Below are positions 52,801-63,644 of a DNA stretch of 64,000 nt, one piece after another (position 1 is the first letter of the stretch; every line of letters starts with the position of its first letter). The stretch is from NCBI GenBank assembly GCA_900708905.1, contig CAADRB010000007.1, forward strand, positions 1,767,673-1,831,672, written 5' to 3'. Under the pieces are notes generated by a model that worked only from the letters and a program-made list of their open reading frames with translations, made no database searches and was not told the DNA's origin. Made by a program: the position numbers and the translations under genes. This DNA comes from Hymenolepis diminuta. Its lineage: Eukaryota; Platyhelminthes; Cestoda; Cyclophyllidea; Hymenolepididae.

Positions 52801-55800
52801 GTATTGCGCTCCTTCTAACTCGTACTCCTCTCCTAACTGTCGGTTAAACATCAATTTGCAAAAGACGTAAAATCGGCCAACGAGCTTACTGATACACACT
52901 TCACATTTTCCTCGCAACCAGATCGTTCTCTCTTATACTGATACCCATCCCTTTTCACCGAATTCCTCTTTCAATTTCCACGTTACCCTTTTCATTCATT
53001 TCTCTTATTCAATATAATTGTGGTTTTACTCAACTTTTTGGTTTTCTCACTTGGAAAATATTATCGTATTCTGTCAGACTTAGGACGCTATTAATAACAT
53101 AACTGAGGTAACTAAAGGTACTTTTGATCACGGTCAAGATAAAAGTAACAGAAATTGGCTGAACTTCTCTTTTTTACTTTTATCATTGTCATCTGTCAGT
53201 TAATTTTGCCCCTTTAAGGCTGAAACAATGTTTTATTTGGTCCCCAGTCACTCAGACTATTATTGGACACAAATTGCCATCATAATTGGCACCTAGAGGA
53301 ACTTGAATATCAGAGTCGATTGTTACTCACTATTCTTGTCACGCGCCCATATGAATGACTGTTCATAATTGACAGAAAATGGTCACATCATCTCTAAGCA
53401 GAATAGCATCTCATTCTTAACGTTGGATGGCAAAATAATAACACTTCAGTTAATCAGTCAGTCAATTTGATAAAAGCGCGCAAAAAGCATTAAATTGTCA
53501 AATTTGAACACAAATTATGGAATGAAAAAAAAGCAAATAACAACCTCCAATTATCTGTCTAGCAGATATAGAAATGATCCTAATGTCACGAGCCTTTAAG
53601 TAAGACTGACTCACTATGAACGAAATTGCACTTGTTGTATTTAAAAGTCGTAAACTCCGACAATGGGATTATTTCAAGTGTCTGACCAAGTTGAGCATAG
53701 AATTATCCCATCACAACCCAAAAGCTAACCGAATAGAACTACCGATTCAAATGTGAGAAGATCAAGAGTACATGGGTATTGGACGGATGTAGTGGAAGAA
53801 AGTGGTTTTAAGAAAATAAAAAAGCTTTGATTTAACAGTTTATCACCAGTAACCCATTCTTATACTACTTAAATACCAACATCAAGAATGAAGTGGAAAT
53901 ATCTCTACTAAAGTCAACGATGTTTAAAAGGATTTGCATTTTAAAAGCTACTTTATTCATGCGCAAGTGAATTAATGCAAAGAATATTATTATTTTGAAG
54001 TAATTTAAAGCTGCATCATATTCAAAATTTCCAAATATAATATTCAATTCTGTTTAAACATAATTACCACTTTGGTATTAATTTATAAGAACAACATTTG
54101 GAATTAATTTACGTAAAAACAGCACGAAGGAAACGGAGTATGATAGCAGACTGGCATTTTAACCATAAGACAAGTTGCTTTGTGTTTTAACGTAATTAAA
54201 ATGGAAAAAATGATGAGAAATGAAAATTAATTTTATGTTAATGAACAAAATTTTGTACTTATCTTTGGCATCAATAGTTGCGGCTAAAATGAAATAAGTG
54301 AGCTAAGTTGATTTGTACAAAATTTATTAACTACACTACATGACAGTTTTGAAACTCTAAAAGTGGTCGTGGAGTACCACCCAAAATTTAAGCCTGGTTA
54401 GTTATGGCCATAGTTATATTTAGGGCGAAAATATAACAACCGTAACTAGAACCACGTAAGAATCCCTGATTTTTTGTTCAAATTGTTATTATGCTCCGTT
54501 TTTCCTTTATGAAAGACTCTAACTCCAGTACGAAGAAGGAAGAAAGCGTGCAGCTCAAGCAGCGGTTCCCTATTGGGAAAATAAATGCGCTTATATAAAA
54601 TTGGATATAAAATATGCAACTGATTGAATAGTTAAACAATATTGGTAGCTAGGGTTTCTTCACTGGTGATCTTATATATCCAACTCCAAGTGTATGAATT
54701 CAATTACTGATAGTTCATTATATGAAGGACACTGGATGCACTCGTAGTGTAATCGCTTGAATACACCAAAATACTCGATTTGGCCTGCAAACAGGAATTT
54801 TTGATTTTCCTTCTCAGTAAAGGTTTCTTAACCAAATCGTATCTGTACTGCAATCTTTTGATTTGATTATCTAAAGGGTGGAAAACATGGCGATTGACGA
54901 AGTTAGAGGTAATGAGTTTGATGTCTATAGTTGAGTCCAGTAAGTGTAATGTAAAACAAGACTGTTTCAGTCTAGGTAATGAAGGGATGGTGAAATTTAA
55001 TATCTCCACAGAGGAACTCCAAGATAACACGCTTCAATCCGAGATGAGTGCTGTAAATGGTTATCTTGAGTGAACTTGGAAGTGTTAATAATAATTGCAG
55101 CAAATCTTCCTAAACTGGCAATTAATAAAAGTAACTGTCGTATTGGTGGCTTTTCCCGAATAATTTTCATTTAGAAAATCCTATTTCAAAAATCCTATAA
55201 AATGATCGTTAGAATATAAATAAGTGATACATACATTTGAAGGATGACCTTTTAGGCCTTTCCAAAATTACTCTTTATTTGCATCCTCTATGAAAATACC
55301 CTGACTGTCGTCCACGAAGGCTCAGTGATATCTTTCGGTCCCTATGACGCGAACTCCTATCTGTCATATCTAAACGGGCTTATGGATTTACCCCTTCCTA
55401 CAACTGTCCCATTTCATCAGAGGTACACTGCACCCTGTTCCTCACGCTCATCCTTGCTCAAATGACTCATATAAACTGCTTTCGTACTCTTACACACAGG
55501 AACTCGCAGACGCACGCTTGCCATACATCTGCTCCTACGCTGTCCTCCCATCGCTCTCGTACCTTATTTCTTTCCTACCCGCTTGAATGCTCATTGTGGC
55601 TTGATCAACACATTTGAGCCCAGTCAGCTTATGCTGTTAGTTGTCAGCCGTTGTTTGTAACTCAAACCCCAACAGATTGTTCCAGAACCTAGAGTAACTA
55701 AAACGAGTAGTACAATGTTTTGTATAAAAATTGTTTAATAGAATAACGGTACGCAATAAGATCCCAGTTGTTTGCTCGATCATGTCTATTAGAGAACATG

Positions 55801-58800
55801 GAACTGACACTTAACGCAATAACAAGAATTGGAATAGCCGAATTCTCAAAAAATTTTGAATATTTATTGGTGTATTATTATTTCTACACAGCAATGAATT
55901 GCAGCTTTATGAAACTTCAAAGGCACTTGCAGGTCTTTTATTCGTAAAATATCAGTTACTCATTACAAATCCAAGGTTTAGAAGATTTTTTTCCAAGATG
56001 AAAATTTAAAATCATTTTTTGAACTTTAATTGATGACAATTCCGTCTTTTTTATTTCAAACTCTCAAAATTATGGTAACATTCATTTGGAATATTCAAAT
56101 ACAGTGGAAATATAGTTCAGCTCATTTCAAATAGGATATCACCGTGGGTCAACAAGTCAACTATATCAGCTGACCAATAAATTGCGAGCATCGGGTATAT
56201 AAAATTATTCAAATAGATTTCAAATTTAAAAAATTGAGCTTTTAAAATTCTTGACGTGATGTACTGAAGTATGTGCGTCAAGCAATAAAGTATCAATATC
56301 ATGGACTTAGAATTCAAGTCAAAGAGGGCTCCATGAAGGTCTTGACTTTATTCGTGTTCAATACTCCGCTCTCCGCCTTTTATTACAGAGCGAATTAGAA
56401 GATATTTTTTTCAGCGATCTGCGAGACTCCTATAGCTCAGTTCTAATAATGATAAATGATATTTATTGCTTATAAGAAAGGCTTGGAATTGATAAAAATA
56501 AACGTTTACTTAACGAGTGAGTTCGAATGTTGTTGTAAGACAATTTCCCATAAGAAATGTTATATCTTAGATATTTAATTTCTTTTGTAACAAAAATTTG
56601 ATGAGTCTGACAGTAATAGCATTATGCCACTATTATTACTTATCACTGTCCTTTTTACTCTTCGATTTGTTTCTATGATCCGAAATTAATTTGATCGTTT
56701 TAGTAAATGTGACTTGACAATTTCAGAAAGTGCCGTGCCAGTACACCATGCATAACTTAATCCACAAAACGTCCATACATACCTATGATAAAATATGGAG
56801 TTTTTATTTTTAAAAAAAGGTTCAAAGTTGGCTTTAAATATTAACTCAAAAATTGTATTAAAACGGACTGAGGGAGGCAAAATATCTCAATATATCTTTG
56901 CACCAAAGCACTTAGCTTATGCCAAATGTAATAATATTTCCTTCCTCTTTCAGGGGTGACTGGGAAAATGATTCACTTTAATTGAATACATATATTGTGT
57001 TTCCTCAAGGGTAATCCGAAGGGTCTAACATGCTTCGCTGATTTATTTGTCTACTTATGAATTTGGAGCATTCGTGAATTCAAACAAAGAAATTAAAACT
57101 AATAATTTGGGAAAGGATTGTTTAATTAAATATTTTTAATTTGTCAAAAGGTTAACTAGCTGCTCTGGACTAGAAGAAAATTGATATGATGAACCATCTC
57201 AAATAGAAGGGCTGTGAAAGTTGCTCAGGGAATTAGGAGTGTAAAGGATGAAATTTGGGCCATGGATATGCTATGAACCTTATACTCATTAGATGAAAAA
57301 CTGTTAAACTTTAAATACTAAGTTCCAAATAAATAAGATTATTGATGCTCTAAGTTCGTTCACTACTTGTACATGACTCATTCTCCTTTGCTCTTTTTAG
57401 AAGCTTTTCACGATTAAAAGTCGTATATTCATCGTGGATATAAGTGCTTTGTTTTCTGGATGGCCTAAAATATGACCAAGAATTAGTTCTAGCAGCGAGC
57501 AAGAGGGTATGGAGGAGTTGCCACTTCGGTGTTGAATCAGTTTTAAATTAAGATTATGGTTCAAACAAAACGAGTAACCCGCAGTTAGAATAAATTGAGG
57601 GCCCAGAGGAGGAAATTGCTTAGAAATACAGAAATGTGGACATTCCTCTATGTATGTGATTATATTAACAATACACTGATCTCATGAACAGCCCTCAACT
57701 TGGCATATTCAGGATACTTCTTGTAAAGAATAACATTCGCTTTTATTAATACAGTTTAAATGCTAATATCTTGCTTGAACTCAAATATTTAGGTATATAT
57801 AGGTATTAATAACAATTTACGACCTTAGAAGCAAACTACTCTCCCAAACGTCTGGATTTAGCAGTTATATTTACACTTAAGTCTACGTCTAGAGCATGTA
57901 GTAAATAAATTAAAAAATAATAATGAATAAACAATAAATAATAATGATGAAATAATAAACAGTTTATAGGGAAAAAATGGAATGTGAGTGAAGAAAAATG
58001 GAAATTAATATGATTAGAGATAAAGTAGTAAGAATTATGGCAGTGCAAAATGGAGAAAACGTAATTAATTAGTAATAAATACTATCAGGCTAAAGAAGAT
58101 ACAGGTGCACCTTCAAATTATTTAAAATTAATTTGTTTTAAATGCATACTTTATAACTTTTGAGGACACCTATTAAACCAATGGCAAAAAATGACCGAAG
58201 TGACAAATGAGTGAATTTCTCAAATTCATAATCACAAAATAACAGAAAAAAACAAAAATTTTTATTACCATTCATAACAGAATAAATGAAGATAAAAATT
58301 TAATTATGAAAAATTATTTAAAAATGAAAAATAATAAAAAACTGCTATAGAGTTTAAGGGAAGTTTATCAAGTAGACCCAAAAAATGCTGTCAAGGTATC
58401 AAAAGAATCTTACAAAATTGAAAAAGTCACTTCAGGTTGTACAACACTTTCAATCCGGTGCTTCATATTTTAATGCCGCGTTTTCAAAATTTTGATAGTT
58501 GTGGCATTTTTAGAGTGACTACCAATATTAAATATTTCTGACTCCTAACGTAGAGCTACCCAGCTAATGGTCAAATTGACAAGACGTTAAATGTATAATG
58601 TAATCTTTAAAGTATTTGTAATGATTAAAGTTTGTATGATTTACGGATCATCTTATTCAATTCCTGTTTGTAGAATATTATTTACTGCCTCATAATATTC
58701 TCCATTCCGGCATTTTAAGTGAGTGAGTTTAATTTGAAGGAACTAATTTTCATAAAGAGTCAGTTATAGAAAAGCGAAATAATGCCGACAAGGCTGATTC

Positions 58801-61800
58801 TAATTAACAAAAATATGCCTAGATGAGTATGGTACTGACAGGGCGCCGACAGTAAAACATTTAAGAGAAACAGATTTTATCCGCTGTTCGCATCTCGCAG
58901 GTGAGCGGGGATGCATGCTAGCCTGGATATCTAGACAGTCTATGAAAGTCCTTCTTCGTACCAGGTAATAGAATGACCTTAAGATGTTATCTATATGGTG
59001 AATTTAGGAAATAATGGAATTAAAATTAGTTTCGTTTGCATTAGACGGTTGGCTGAGATAAATTTGAGAAAAAAATTTCAACTCAACTGAAGAGTTGATA
59101 AAATGAAGCGTTGCCGCAACCAAAGGCGAACAAAAAACCAACTGCCTATTTGGTGAGTATAACTATCAAAATAGAAACCATTAATGAAAAGTGATTAAAA
59201 CCTTTACCTACTAATTGATTAAAAAGACAAGACAAGGTTTCTAAAGAACTCTGAAAAAAAACATTTTATCAGCTTTTGTTTCAGGTGACTGGAAAAAAAG
59301 TAACTTCCAAATTCATTAACAAAATCATTTTTTAGCACTTCTCTTGGATGGAGTGGTGGTGAAAAGAAGTCTCCTTGGTGAAAAACTTGTCCTTTATTAA
59401 ATGCATCTGACCTGTGCTTACTTGGTATGCACCAATAGGCATCGACCATATACCTCAGACTTCACAGAAGAATACATTAAAAATGCGCCTCCAGAGTACA
59501 AATATTTAAAAACCTTTTGTTTTACTTTATAGATCAATGTAGTTAGTGCTCAAGTCACTTTCTTTGTCATGGACATCAAAATGACACGCACGTACAATAT
59601 CGTAGTGTCGCTAGAATTTATGGAAACTGATAAGTAAAATAATAAACAATCTGAAAATCAGAGCACTAGATGTATCTACATACCACTGGCCCGTTTTTGA
59701 AGTCACTTATTTCCCAGTCCTACGTAAATGTTCCACCGTCTCCATGGACTCAAATATTTCTCCATATCCAACAAGTGTGAAATGTTTTTAGTATGGTTTT
59801 ATTACAATGAAAAGTCAGAATATATCTATACGGATATAAGACTGCAATGTTTAGAAAAAGTTCGAATCCCGTGATTCAAATATATCTTAATAAAGGTACC
59901 GAGAGCACGCACTTGAAAATTACGCTGGTAATTGTTAGAAGTAATGAAGACTTTAAATAATGACAAAAATTTACTTAATATTTTTATTTATGTCATCTCT
60001 GCTGCGTTAAAACTGTAAGCTGCTGAATAATATTATGAGAGATTCTTTTACTTTCTCAACCGTTGAAAAAATTATGTTTTGAAGCGGCAAGACCGACCGT
60101 CATAATCAAGAGACACTGAACGTCATAGGCAAGAATTTGCTTCACTTCGAAAAACGAATCATGAAATGCTAATTTTGGAACATGAACAAGCGATTTGGAA
60201 AATCCTCTACAACCCGCATCCAGAAATTAAGTGGAGTAGGACTCTCTGATACCTTGAGATTGCTTCAAGCATCTTCTTGATCCTCTCCCCTTTCTGTTAA
60301 CCAATTTCATGTCGTCTCACAATAGAATATGTTTATTTTTTTAATCACTGTGGGTAATATGAATAAATAGTAACTATAATCAGTTGCTAAATCATTTAAT
60401 TATATATATTTAACTGACGAAGGTCTCATAAACTTTAATGAACTTATCATTCGTGATGCTTAGATGGCGAAACACTGTAAACTTTATCAACCTCCAATAT
60501 TTGCGAAAATTTAAAGATAAAAAAATTGTAAATTCATTATTTATTTTTAATTACCCTGATTAAATCAAATAAAGATGCAAGACTGTGAATGAGACACTCT
60601 TAATATACGGGTTTTACATTATTAGTACAGGCCTATACAATAGAGTGAGCTGTAAAAATGCATAATTAAATCTGTAAAAGGAATAAAATTAAATTTTATA
60701 TTATCATAAAGACACTTTTAATCGGCTTTGACTGAAAATCATAGAGGATTAGCAGAGCGTTTGATGAGAGGATACAGAGGATACAGGATACTGCCGTGTT
60801 TTTCGCAATTTATATTCGAGATGCGGTATGTGTTCTGTTTACTTCAAGTGTCGGCGCGGTTGAATATATTTGCAAGTACTTTGCTATGTTGTGATTACTG
60901 TAGTTACTTGAATCCTGCTTGCTTGACGATATCAACTTTATTGAAATGAAGTACCTTTTGCATTTGGCATCTAGTAAACTTATAACTATGTAATATTAAC
61001 CTACAAAGTAGACTTTGGTTGAAAATTTTCAATAGCGCTTTCCCATAATAAATTTCCAATCAATTAAATTACGGGGAGCTGAGAGGAGGGAAAGTATTGC
61101 AAGAAATTCTTTTAAAATGACCTCAAATTGTTCTCAACGAAATACAATATATCCTGGAATATCCCTATTTAGTGCTGATATGAATCATACTTTCCGTCTA
61201 AAATTAAATAGATTTATCCTTTCATAAGTAAAAGCATCTGCAACACTACGTATTATAAATGTATGTTTTTTTAAATTAATTGAACTAATCACCATGCAGA
61301 AAAATCATTCATCAAAGCGTAAAATAATTTCGTACCGTAGGAAGTGTTTGGTTGAAGTGTTTTCAGTGTGACGGTGTGCATGTAAGTCACGCGCTGCTCC
61401 TCACCGCCATCAACAAAAGCCTTTTGTGAGGCTGGAACATAATTTTCAGGTTTTTCCGTGCCGTATAAAACTCCCGAATGGGCAGCCTCCTGTAGAGTTG
61501 TCCAAGTTATTGTCATGCTGCCTTCCTCACCTTCACATCAAACAATAGCAATTTTATTTAGTCTGACTATAATATTATATAAAATTAGTATTGTTACCCA
61601 CAGCAATAAAATATAATGTAACGATTTTTGATTGCACGAAGCATCTGACATTATGTAATGGTAAGTCCAATAAATGATAAACTGGGCGATCAAGTTAGAT
61701 ACTAAGAGCGGTGTCAACTTATCAAAGAGTCTTCTTTCAATTGATTTTACGATACTTATTAACTTGACAATTCACGTTTCAAAATTCAAATTTGACGAAT

Positions 61801-63410
61801 CGCTTTCTGTATTGTAGCAAATGCTTGTCAGTGGTGTTCAATGCTTATTGATAGGTATTATTTAATTATGGAGTCAGTCTCGTCGCTTCATTTCGTTTTT
61901 TCTCCGAATGGTTGAAATTTTAATTTTTAATGCGCAATTCATCAACTTACAGTTTTAAAATGATCGATTTTAAATTTCCACAGCTCCATAGGCTCAAATT
62001 TGATCAGTTGAAATATTTATGAAAAAATTTGTCATTGTAACTTATTCTCCAAGTAATAAAAAAGATTTCCGCAATGTTGTCACTAGCTGATAGTACGAAA
62101 CAAAGATGGGCCCAGCTTATTTGCCCAGTTGTTCTACTTATAAATGACTTATCAATTCTCATGAGATAATGAAATGTGTAGATATATGAAATTACAATAA
62201 ATCGGGGGTTCCCTGTGGTGAATGATCCATGTACTCCTATTCATAAAGTATTGACATTCCATTTTCGAACACAATGGGACGACAAACCAATTTTTTGCCG
62301 AGCACAAGAGGTGAAATATCAATCTCATGTCATCACCATATCCCCCACATCGAAAATATGGCAGGTCACAACATGTGGTCAATTGTCGTTCATAGATTGG
62401 TCTATTATGTGACTGATAACATTCTGCCACGATTTGATAACCAAGTGAAGTAACAATAAATGATTGATTCAATCTTCTTTAACCAATCAAAACCCTGCTA
62501 AACTCAGTTTTAAATGTATAAGTAAACTCTCATTTATATCTGATATACTTAATGGGCCAATCGTGTCCGGTAGAGTCTCTGTCCTCTTCTTGGAGTTCGA
62601 GTAACAAAAGAGTACCTTATAACACTGAGCCTGATTATTCATTACGATAGCATTATTTATAACTTGATCCTCTGTAAGCAAAATTTGATTCGATTAGTTT
62701 CCTCATCTTCGGTCACTTCAGTCACTGGCCATCTACCCCTCCCCCTCTCACTTATAAAATTTTGATCTCGACAGATCGCTTGACACGTGGCGTTAAGAAT
62801 CATTTTTCACAAGATGTGATAAGAAGAAGACGATTTGATATCTGTATTGCTATATCTTATTATCAGATCAAATTAATCAGTTAATGCAATCTGATTCTCC
62901 ATGCATGCTTTCTTTGCACTTTTTCGATCTGCCTTTCACTCACTAAATGGTTGCATTATAAAGCTTGATAAAGTATTATTTAATATGCAGAGCTTTGTCC
63001 ATTACAGGTGTTCTATTTTGATTTCTCCCTCACTAGCCCCTCGTACACAACAACTATGAATCACGATTATTAAGACTGATGGAAGGTGAAGCAGAAGCGT
63101 ATTTCACCGATACTGATAAAATATCAAGTGATTCATTTTAATTAACAGCCCAAAATTGATACGGAAATATCATATAATGAAAATAATAGATGATTAAGTG
63201 GCAAACAGTAAAAAATATTCCCGTTCCAAATATATGAAACATTTAGACTTAGCTTCCACTAGTTAAGGTGCATATAGTTGAAAACTTGTTATTTATATCA
63301 ATCAAGATTTGAGAAAAAGATTAAAGCTTACCACTCAGCGATAAGTGAATCTGTTCAGGGGCATTATCAGCCAGAGTTGTAGCAATCCAGAGAATTAAAA
63401 CGAGCCACAT
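40740..63410 (-). CDS. ACP7: Purple acid phosphatase, ACP7-like (nine exons)
   Basis: Binuclear metal phosphatase of the animal iron/zinc purple acid phosphatase family, hydrolysing phosphate monoesters at acidic pH in the secretory, lysosomal or extracellular space. Nine exons (79, 195, 224, 98, 63, 115, 261, 225 and 147 bp) total 1407 bp, i.e. 468 codons plus stop, with all phases consistent. Residues 1-14 form a signal peptide (MWLVLILWIATTLA). Residues about 17-116 form the FN3-like N-terminal domain. The catalytic domain has all five motifs: GDLG (Asp130), GDFAYD (Asp159, Tyr162), GNHE (Asn194), VAFSH (His277) and GAHEH (His331, His333). The order and spacing match human ACP7 (about 440 aa). 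The C-terminal 28 residues after the usual end are an unfamiliar extension. Intron 7 holds a dead mariner and intron 2 (11.7 kb) holds other repeats. Identification is firm, but the substrate is unknown. Confidence 0.93.
40887..43314 (-). other. Phosphatase intron 8 (2428 bp)
   Basis: GTAAGA donor after codon 420. It contains a short (CTC)n run at 41596-41614 and open frames without recognisable features (for example 42059-42298 and 42618-42815). Confidence 0.7.
41596..41614. repeat. (CTC)n microsatellite
   Basis: About six CTC units inside intron 8 of the phosphatase gene. Confidence 0.8.
43315..43539 (-). CDS. ACP7: Phosphatase exon 8
   Basis: Acceptor CATTTTAG/AAATGTCC, donor CTTCAT/GTAAGA. 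75 codons, residues 346-420, with GPIHIVAGAAGNNEG and the SAFR..DYGYTR block typical of the phosphatase C-terminal half. If the donor is not used, the frame runs 11 more codons to a TAA at 43281-43279, giving a short alternative end. Confidence 0.93.
43540..45806 (-). other. Phosphatase intron 7 with nested mariner
   Basis: 2267 bp. Donor GTCAGT after codon 345. It holds the mariner relic at 43735-44635. The rest is AT-rich with nothing recognised. Confidence 0.8.
43735..44635 (-). pseudogene. Degenerate mariner-type transposase
   Basis: Read on the minus strand from a Met at 44630, broken frames give, in order: a start like MADTTISNEMERR; a helix-turn-helix region (SRFIKVARSFVYKVRKEL); the first catalytic region WFYSDEK (about 44190-44170); PHFFPRSVEVNAD; then PWIDSAVNGKRFYVFQEDLAPSNKA with the second aspartate (about 43900-43850); and LWFPNSPDLNPLDYY with the third (about 43830-43780). 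These are the DDD motifs of the Tc1/mariner superfamily. Numerous stops and frameshifts, and loss of roughly a dozen residues between the second and third motifs, show it is dead. Terminal inverted repeats were not identified. It lies in the same orientation as the host gene. Confidence 0.85.
45807..46067 (-). CDS. ACP7: Phosphatase exon 7 (metal-site histidines)
   Basis: Acceptor AATTTTTAG/GAGGCA, donor CAAAAG/GTCAGT. 87 codons, residues 259-345. It has VAFSHRPMYCSN (His277) and GAHEHSYER (His331, His333), and LGLEDLFY between them, all hallmark segments of animal purple acid phosphatases. Confidence 0.96.
46068..47533 (-). other. Phosphatase intron 6 (1466 bp)
   Basis: GTATTT donor. AT-rich, including an (AT)n run near 46582-46594. 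No nested element recognised. Confidence 0.8.
47534..47648 (-). CDS. ACP7: Phosphatase exon 6
   Basis: Acceptor CACATTGCAG/CATTAA, donor TTGATG/GTATTT. Residues 221-258 plus the last base of codon 220, with INIGPIHWIAYVSDYYYF and YAWLEKDL, the family's strand and helix before the VxxH motif. It is too short to stand out as an open frame and was found by phase matching. Confidence 0.92.
47649..47722 (-). other. Phosphatase intron 5 (74 bp)
   Basis: Shortest intron of the gene. GTAATT donor, CACATTGCAG acceptor. Confidence 0.85.
47723..47785 (-). CDS. ACP7: Phosphatase exon 5 (63 bp)
   Basis: Acceptor CTGTTTTAG/TAACTT, donor TATAG/GTAATT. Residues 199-220 in part, NFSHYKNRFNMPDNND, the segment that follows GNHE in animal purple acid phosphatases. 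It includes an Asn-Phe-Ser glycosylation sequon. Confidence 0.92.
47786..48070 (-). other. Phosphatase intron 4 (285 bp)
   Basis: GTGAGT consensus donor, CTGTTTTAG acceptor. Open frames across it on both strands (47882-48122) are shadows. Confidence 0.85.
48071..48168 (-). CDS. ACP7: Phosphatase exon 4 (GNHE motif)
   Basis: Acceptor TTTTTTTTAG/GAAAAT, donor GCATA/GTGAGT. Residues 167-198, GDRFMRLMQ..., VPYMTAVGNHE, with the metal-bridging Asn194. The last two bases join exon 5 to form Tyr199. Confidence 0.93.
48169..49397 (-). other. Phosphatase intron 3 (1229 bp)
   Basis: GTAAAT donor after Lys166. AT-rich, nothing nested recognised. Confidence 0.85.
49398..49621 (-). CDS. ACP7: Phosphatase exon 3 (GDxG and GDxxYD motifs)
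   Basis: Acceptor TTTCTGCTAG/TCTACA, donor GACAAG/GTAAAT. Residues 92 (part) to 166, YKVGN and TFRTLPAG closing the N-terminal domain, then VMLGDLGADDG (Asp130) and HNGDFAYDFD (Asp159, Tyr162), the start of the metallophosphatase fold. Tyr162 is the residue whose charge transfer to iron gives the purple colour in this family. Confidence 0.96.
52750..53060 (+). repeat. Dispersed repeat family R2, copy 1
   Basis: Shares its left block, CTGACTCATGTGTCTGCTCAGTCTCTTTA with small changes, with 63645-63900. It then continues as a pyrimidine-rich segment of similar style and contains ATTGTGG.TT.CTCAAC near 53018, reminiscent of the R1 downstream block. The minus-strand open frame 52917-52585 is a shadow of this repeat. 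Ends are undefined. Confidence 0.4.
54394..54456. repeat. Hairpin-forming palindrome
   Basis: Inner arms GTTATATTTA and AAAATATAAC around the loop GGGCG (54423-54427) pair at nine of ten positions. The pairing continues outward through GGTTAGTTA and TAACTAGAACC with small offsets. It may be a small MITE remnant or a chance AT-rich palindrome, though the length of pairing argues against chance. Confidence 0.4.
54704..55030 (-). other. 108-residue open frame in phosphatase intron 2, unassigned
   Basis: Balanced amino-acid composition with a basic stretch (IKRLQYRYDLVKKPLLRRK). No known motif, no supported splice sites. It might be a fragment of a decayed element or a chance frame. Confidence 0.15.
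55250..55690 (+). repeat. Dispersed repeat family R1, copy C
   Basis: Colinear with copy A (262-740): CCA.AATTACT, GCAT.CTCTATGA.AATAC, TCCCTATGACGC, CTATCTG.CAT, CTCATATAAA (TATA-like, about 55466-55475) and CTCATTGTGGCTT. It shares CCTACAACTGTCCCAT with copy B. Same orientation as the other copies, opposite to the host gene. Confidence 0.6.
60075..60300 (+). repeat. R1 right-part fragment
   Basis: Aligns with the right half of copy B (about 4620-4860): ATTTGGAAAATCCTCTACAACCCG.ATCCAGAAATTAA in part, then TTGATAT/GATACC and CAGCATCTT/AAGCATCTT before a CCTCTC end. Here the plus strand reads WKILYNPHPEIKW in one frame, and copy B keeps NP.P.IK in the same phase, so the segment may derive from coding sequence of the element. 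Confidence 0.4.
61336..61530 (-). CDS. ACP7: Phosphatase exon 2 (N-terminal domain)
   Basis: Acceptor GATGTGAAG/GTGAGG, donor TCCTACG/GTACGA. Residues 27 (part) to 92 (part): EEGSMTITWTT, LYGTEKPEN, then HTVTLKTLQPNTSY, the FN3-like domain that precedes the catalytic domain in plant and animal purple acid phosphatases. Confidence 0.93.
61531..63331 (-). other. Phosphatase intron 1 (1801 bp)
   Basis: GTAAGC donor. Contains open frames on both strands at about 62152-62681 that I could not assign. This stretch is somewhat GC-richer (62200-62420) but shows no known motif. Confidence 0.8.
63332..63410 (-). CDS. ACP7: Phosphatase exon 1 (signal peptide)
   Basis: ATG at 63410-63408, donor CTGAGTG/GTAAGC. 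26 codons plus one base: a signal peptide (MWLVLILWIATTLA, likely cut after Ala14), then DNAPEQIHLSLS, the PEQIHLSL start typical of the mature enzyme. It joins exon 2 to give LSLSGEEGSM, exactly as in homologues. Chosen as start because of the signal peptide and the TATA-like box just upstream. Confidence 0.92.
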
Positions 63411-63451
63411 GATCCGTGTTTATATGTGAAGACTTGGTCGCTAACTGAAAA

Positions 63452-63460
63452 TTTATATAT
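63452..63460 (-). promoter_or_regulatory. TATA-like box of the phosphatase gene
   Basis: ATATATAAA on the minus strand, about 50 bp upstream of the ATG. It would place initiation near 63430 and give a 5' UTR of about 20 bases. A TTTTCAG lies at 63447-63441, which could instead be a 3' splice site of an unseen leader exon or of trans-splicing. Confidence 0.35.
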
Positions 63461-63644
63461 GGGTCAAACATGGCTACGTTGGCTGACATTGGCAGATTGT
63501 GATTGTTTATATAATCGAAGCTTGAAAAGCATGCAATGGAAAAATTGATCTAACTTTAGCAACCAACTGATTAAGTATACCAAATAATGTTTGGAAGGAT
63601 AGATTAATGAAGTTTATAAAATTAAATTTGTGGTACCTGTGTGT
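63461..63644. other. Upstream region of the phosphatase gene
   Basis: AT-rich, nothing distinct recognised. Confidence 0.4.

Larger units (their letters stand above)
49622..61335 (-). other. Phosphatase intron 2 (11.7 kb)
   Basis: The largest intron, GTACGA donor after codon 91. It contains repeat R2 (52750-53060), a hairpin (54394-54456), an unassigned 108-residue frame (54704-55030), repeat R1 copy C (55250-55690) and an R1 right-part fragment (60075-60300). The rest is AT-rich and I see nothing else in it. Confidence 0.75.

Noticed and set aside
58850..58910. Consensus donor CAG/GTGAGC in a GC-richer patch on the plus strand
   Set aside because: No coding frame or convincing acceptor upstream. 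A non-coding first exon cannot be shown from sequence alone.
59850..59890. GTTCGAATCCC, like a tRNA B box
   Set aside because: The flanking bases cannot form a T stem and no anticodon or acceptor arm is present.
62152..62681. Minus-strand open frames in phosphatase intron 1
   Set aside because: No known motif, overlapped by a plus-strand frame, and the phosphatase splices cleanly without them.
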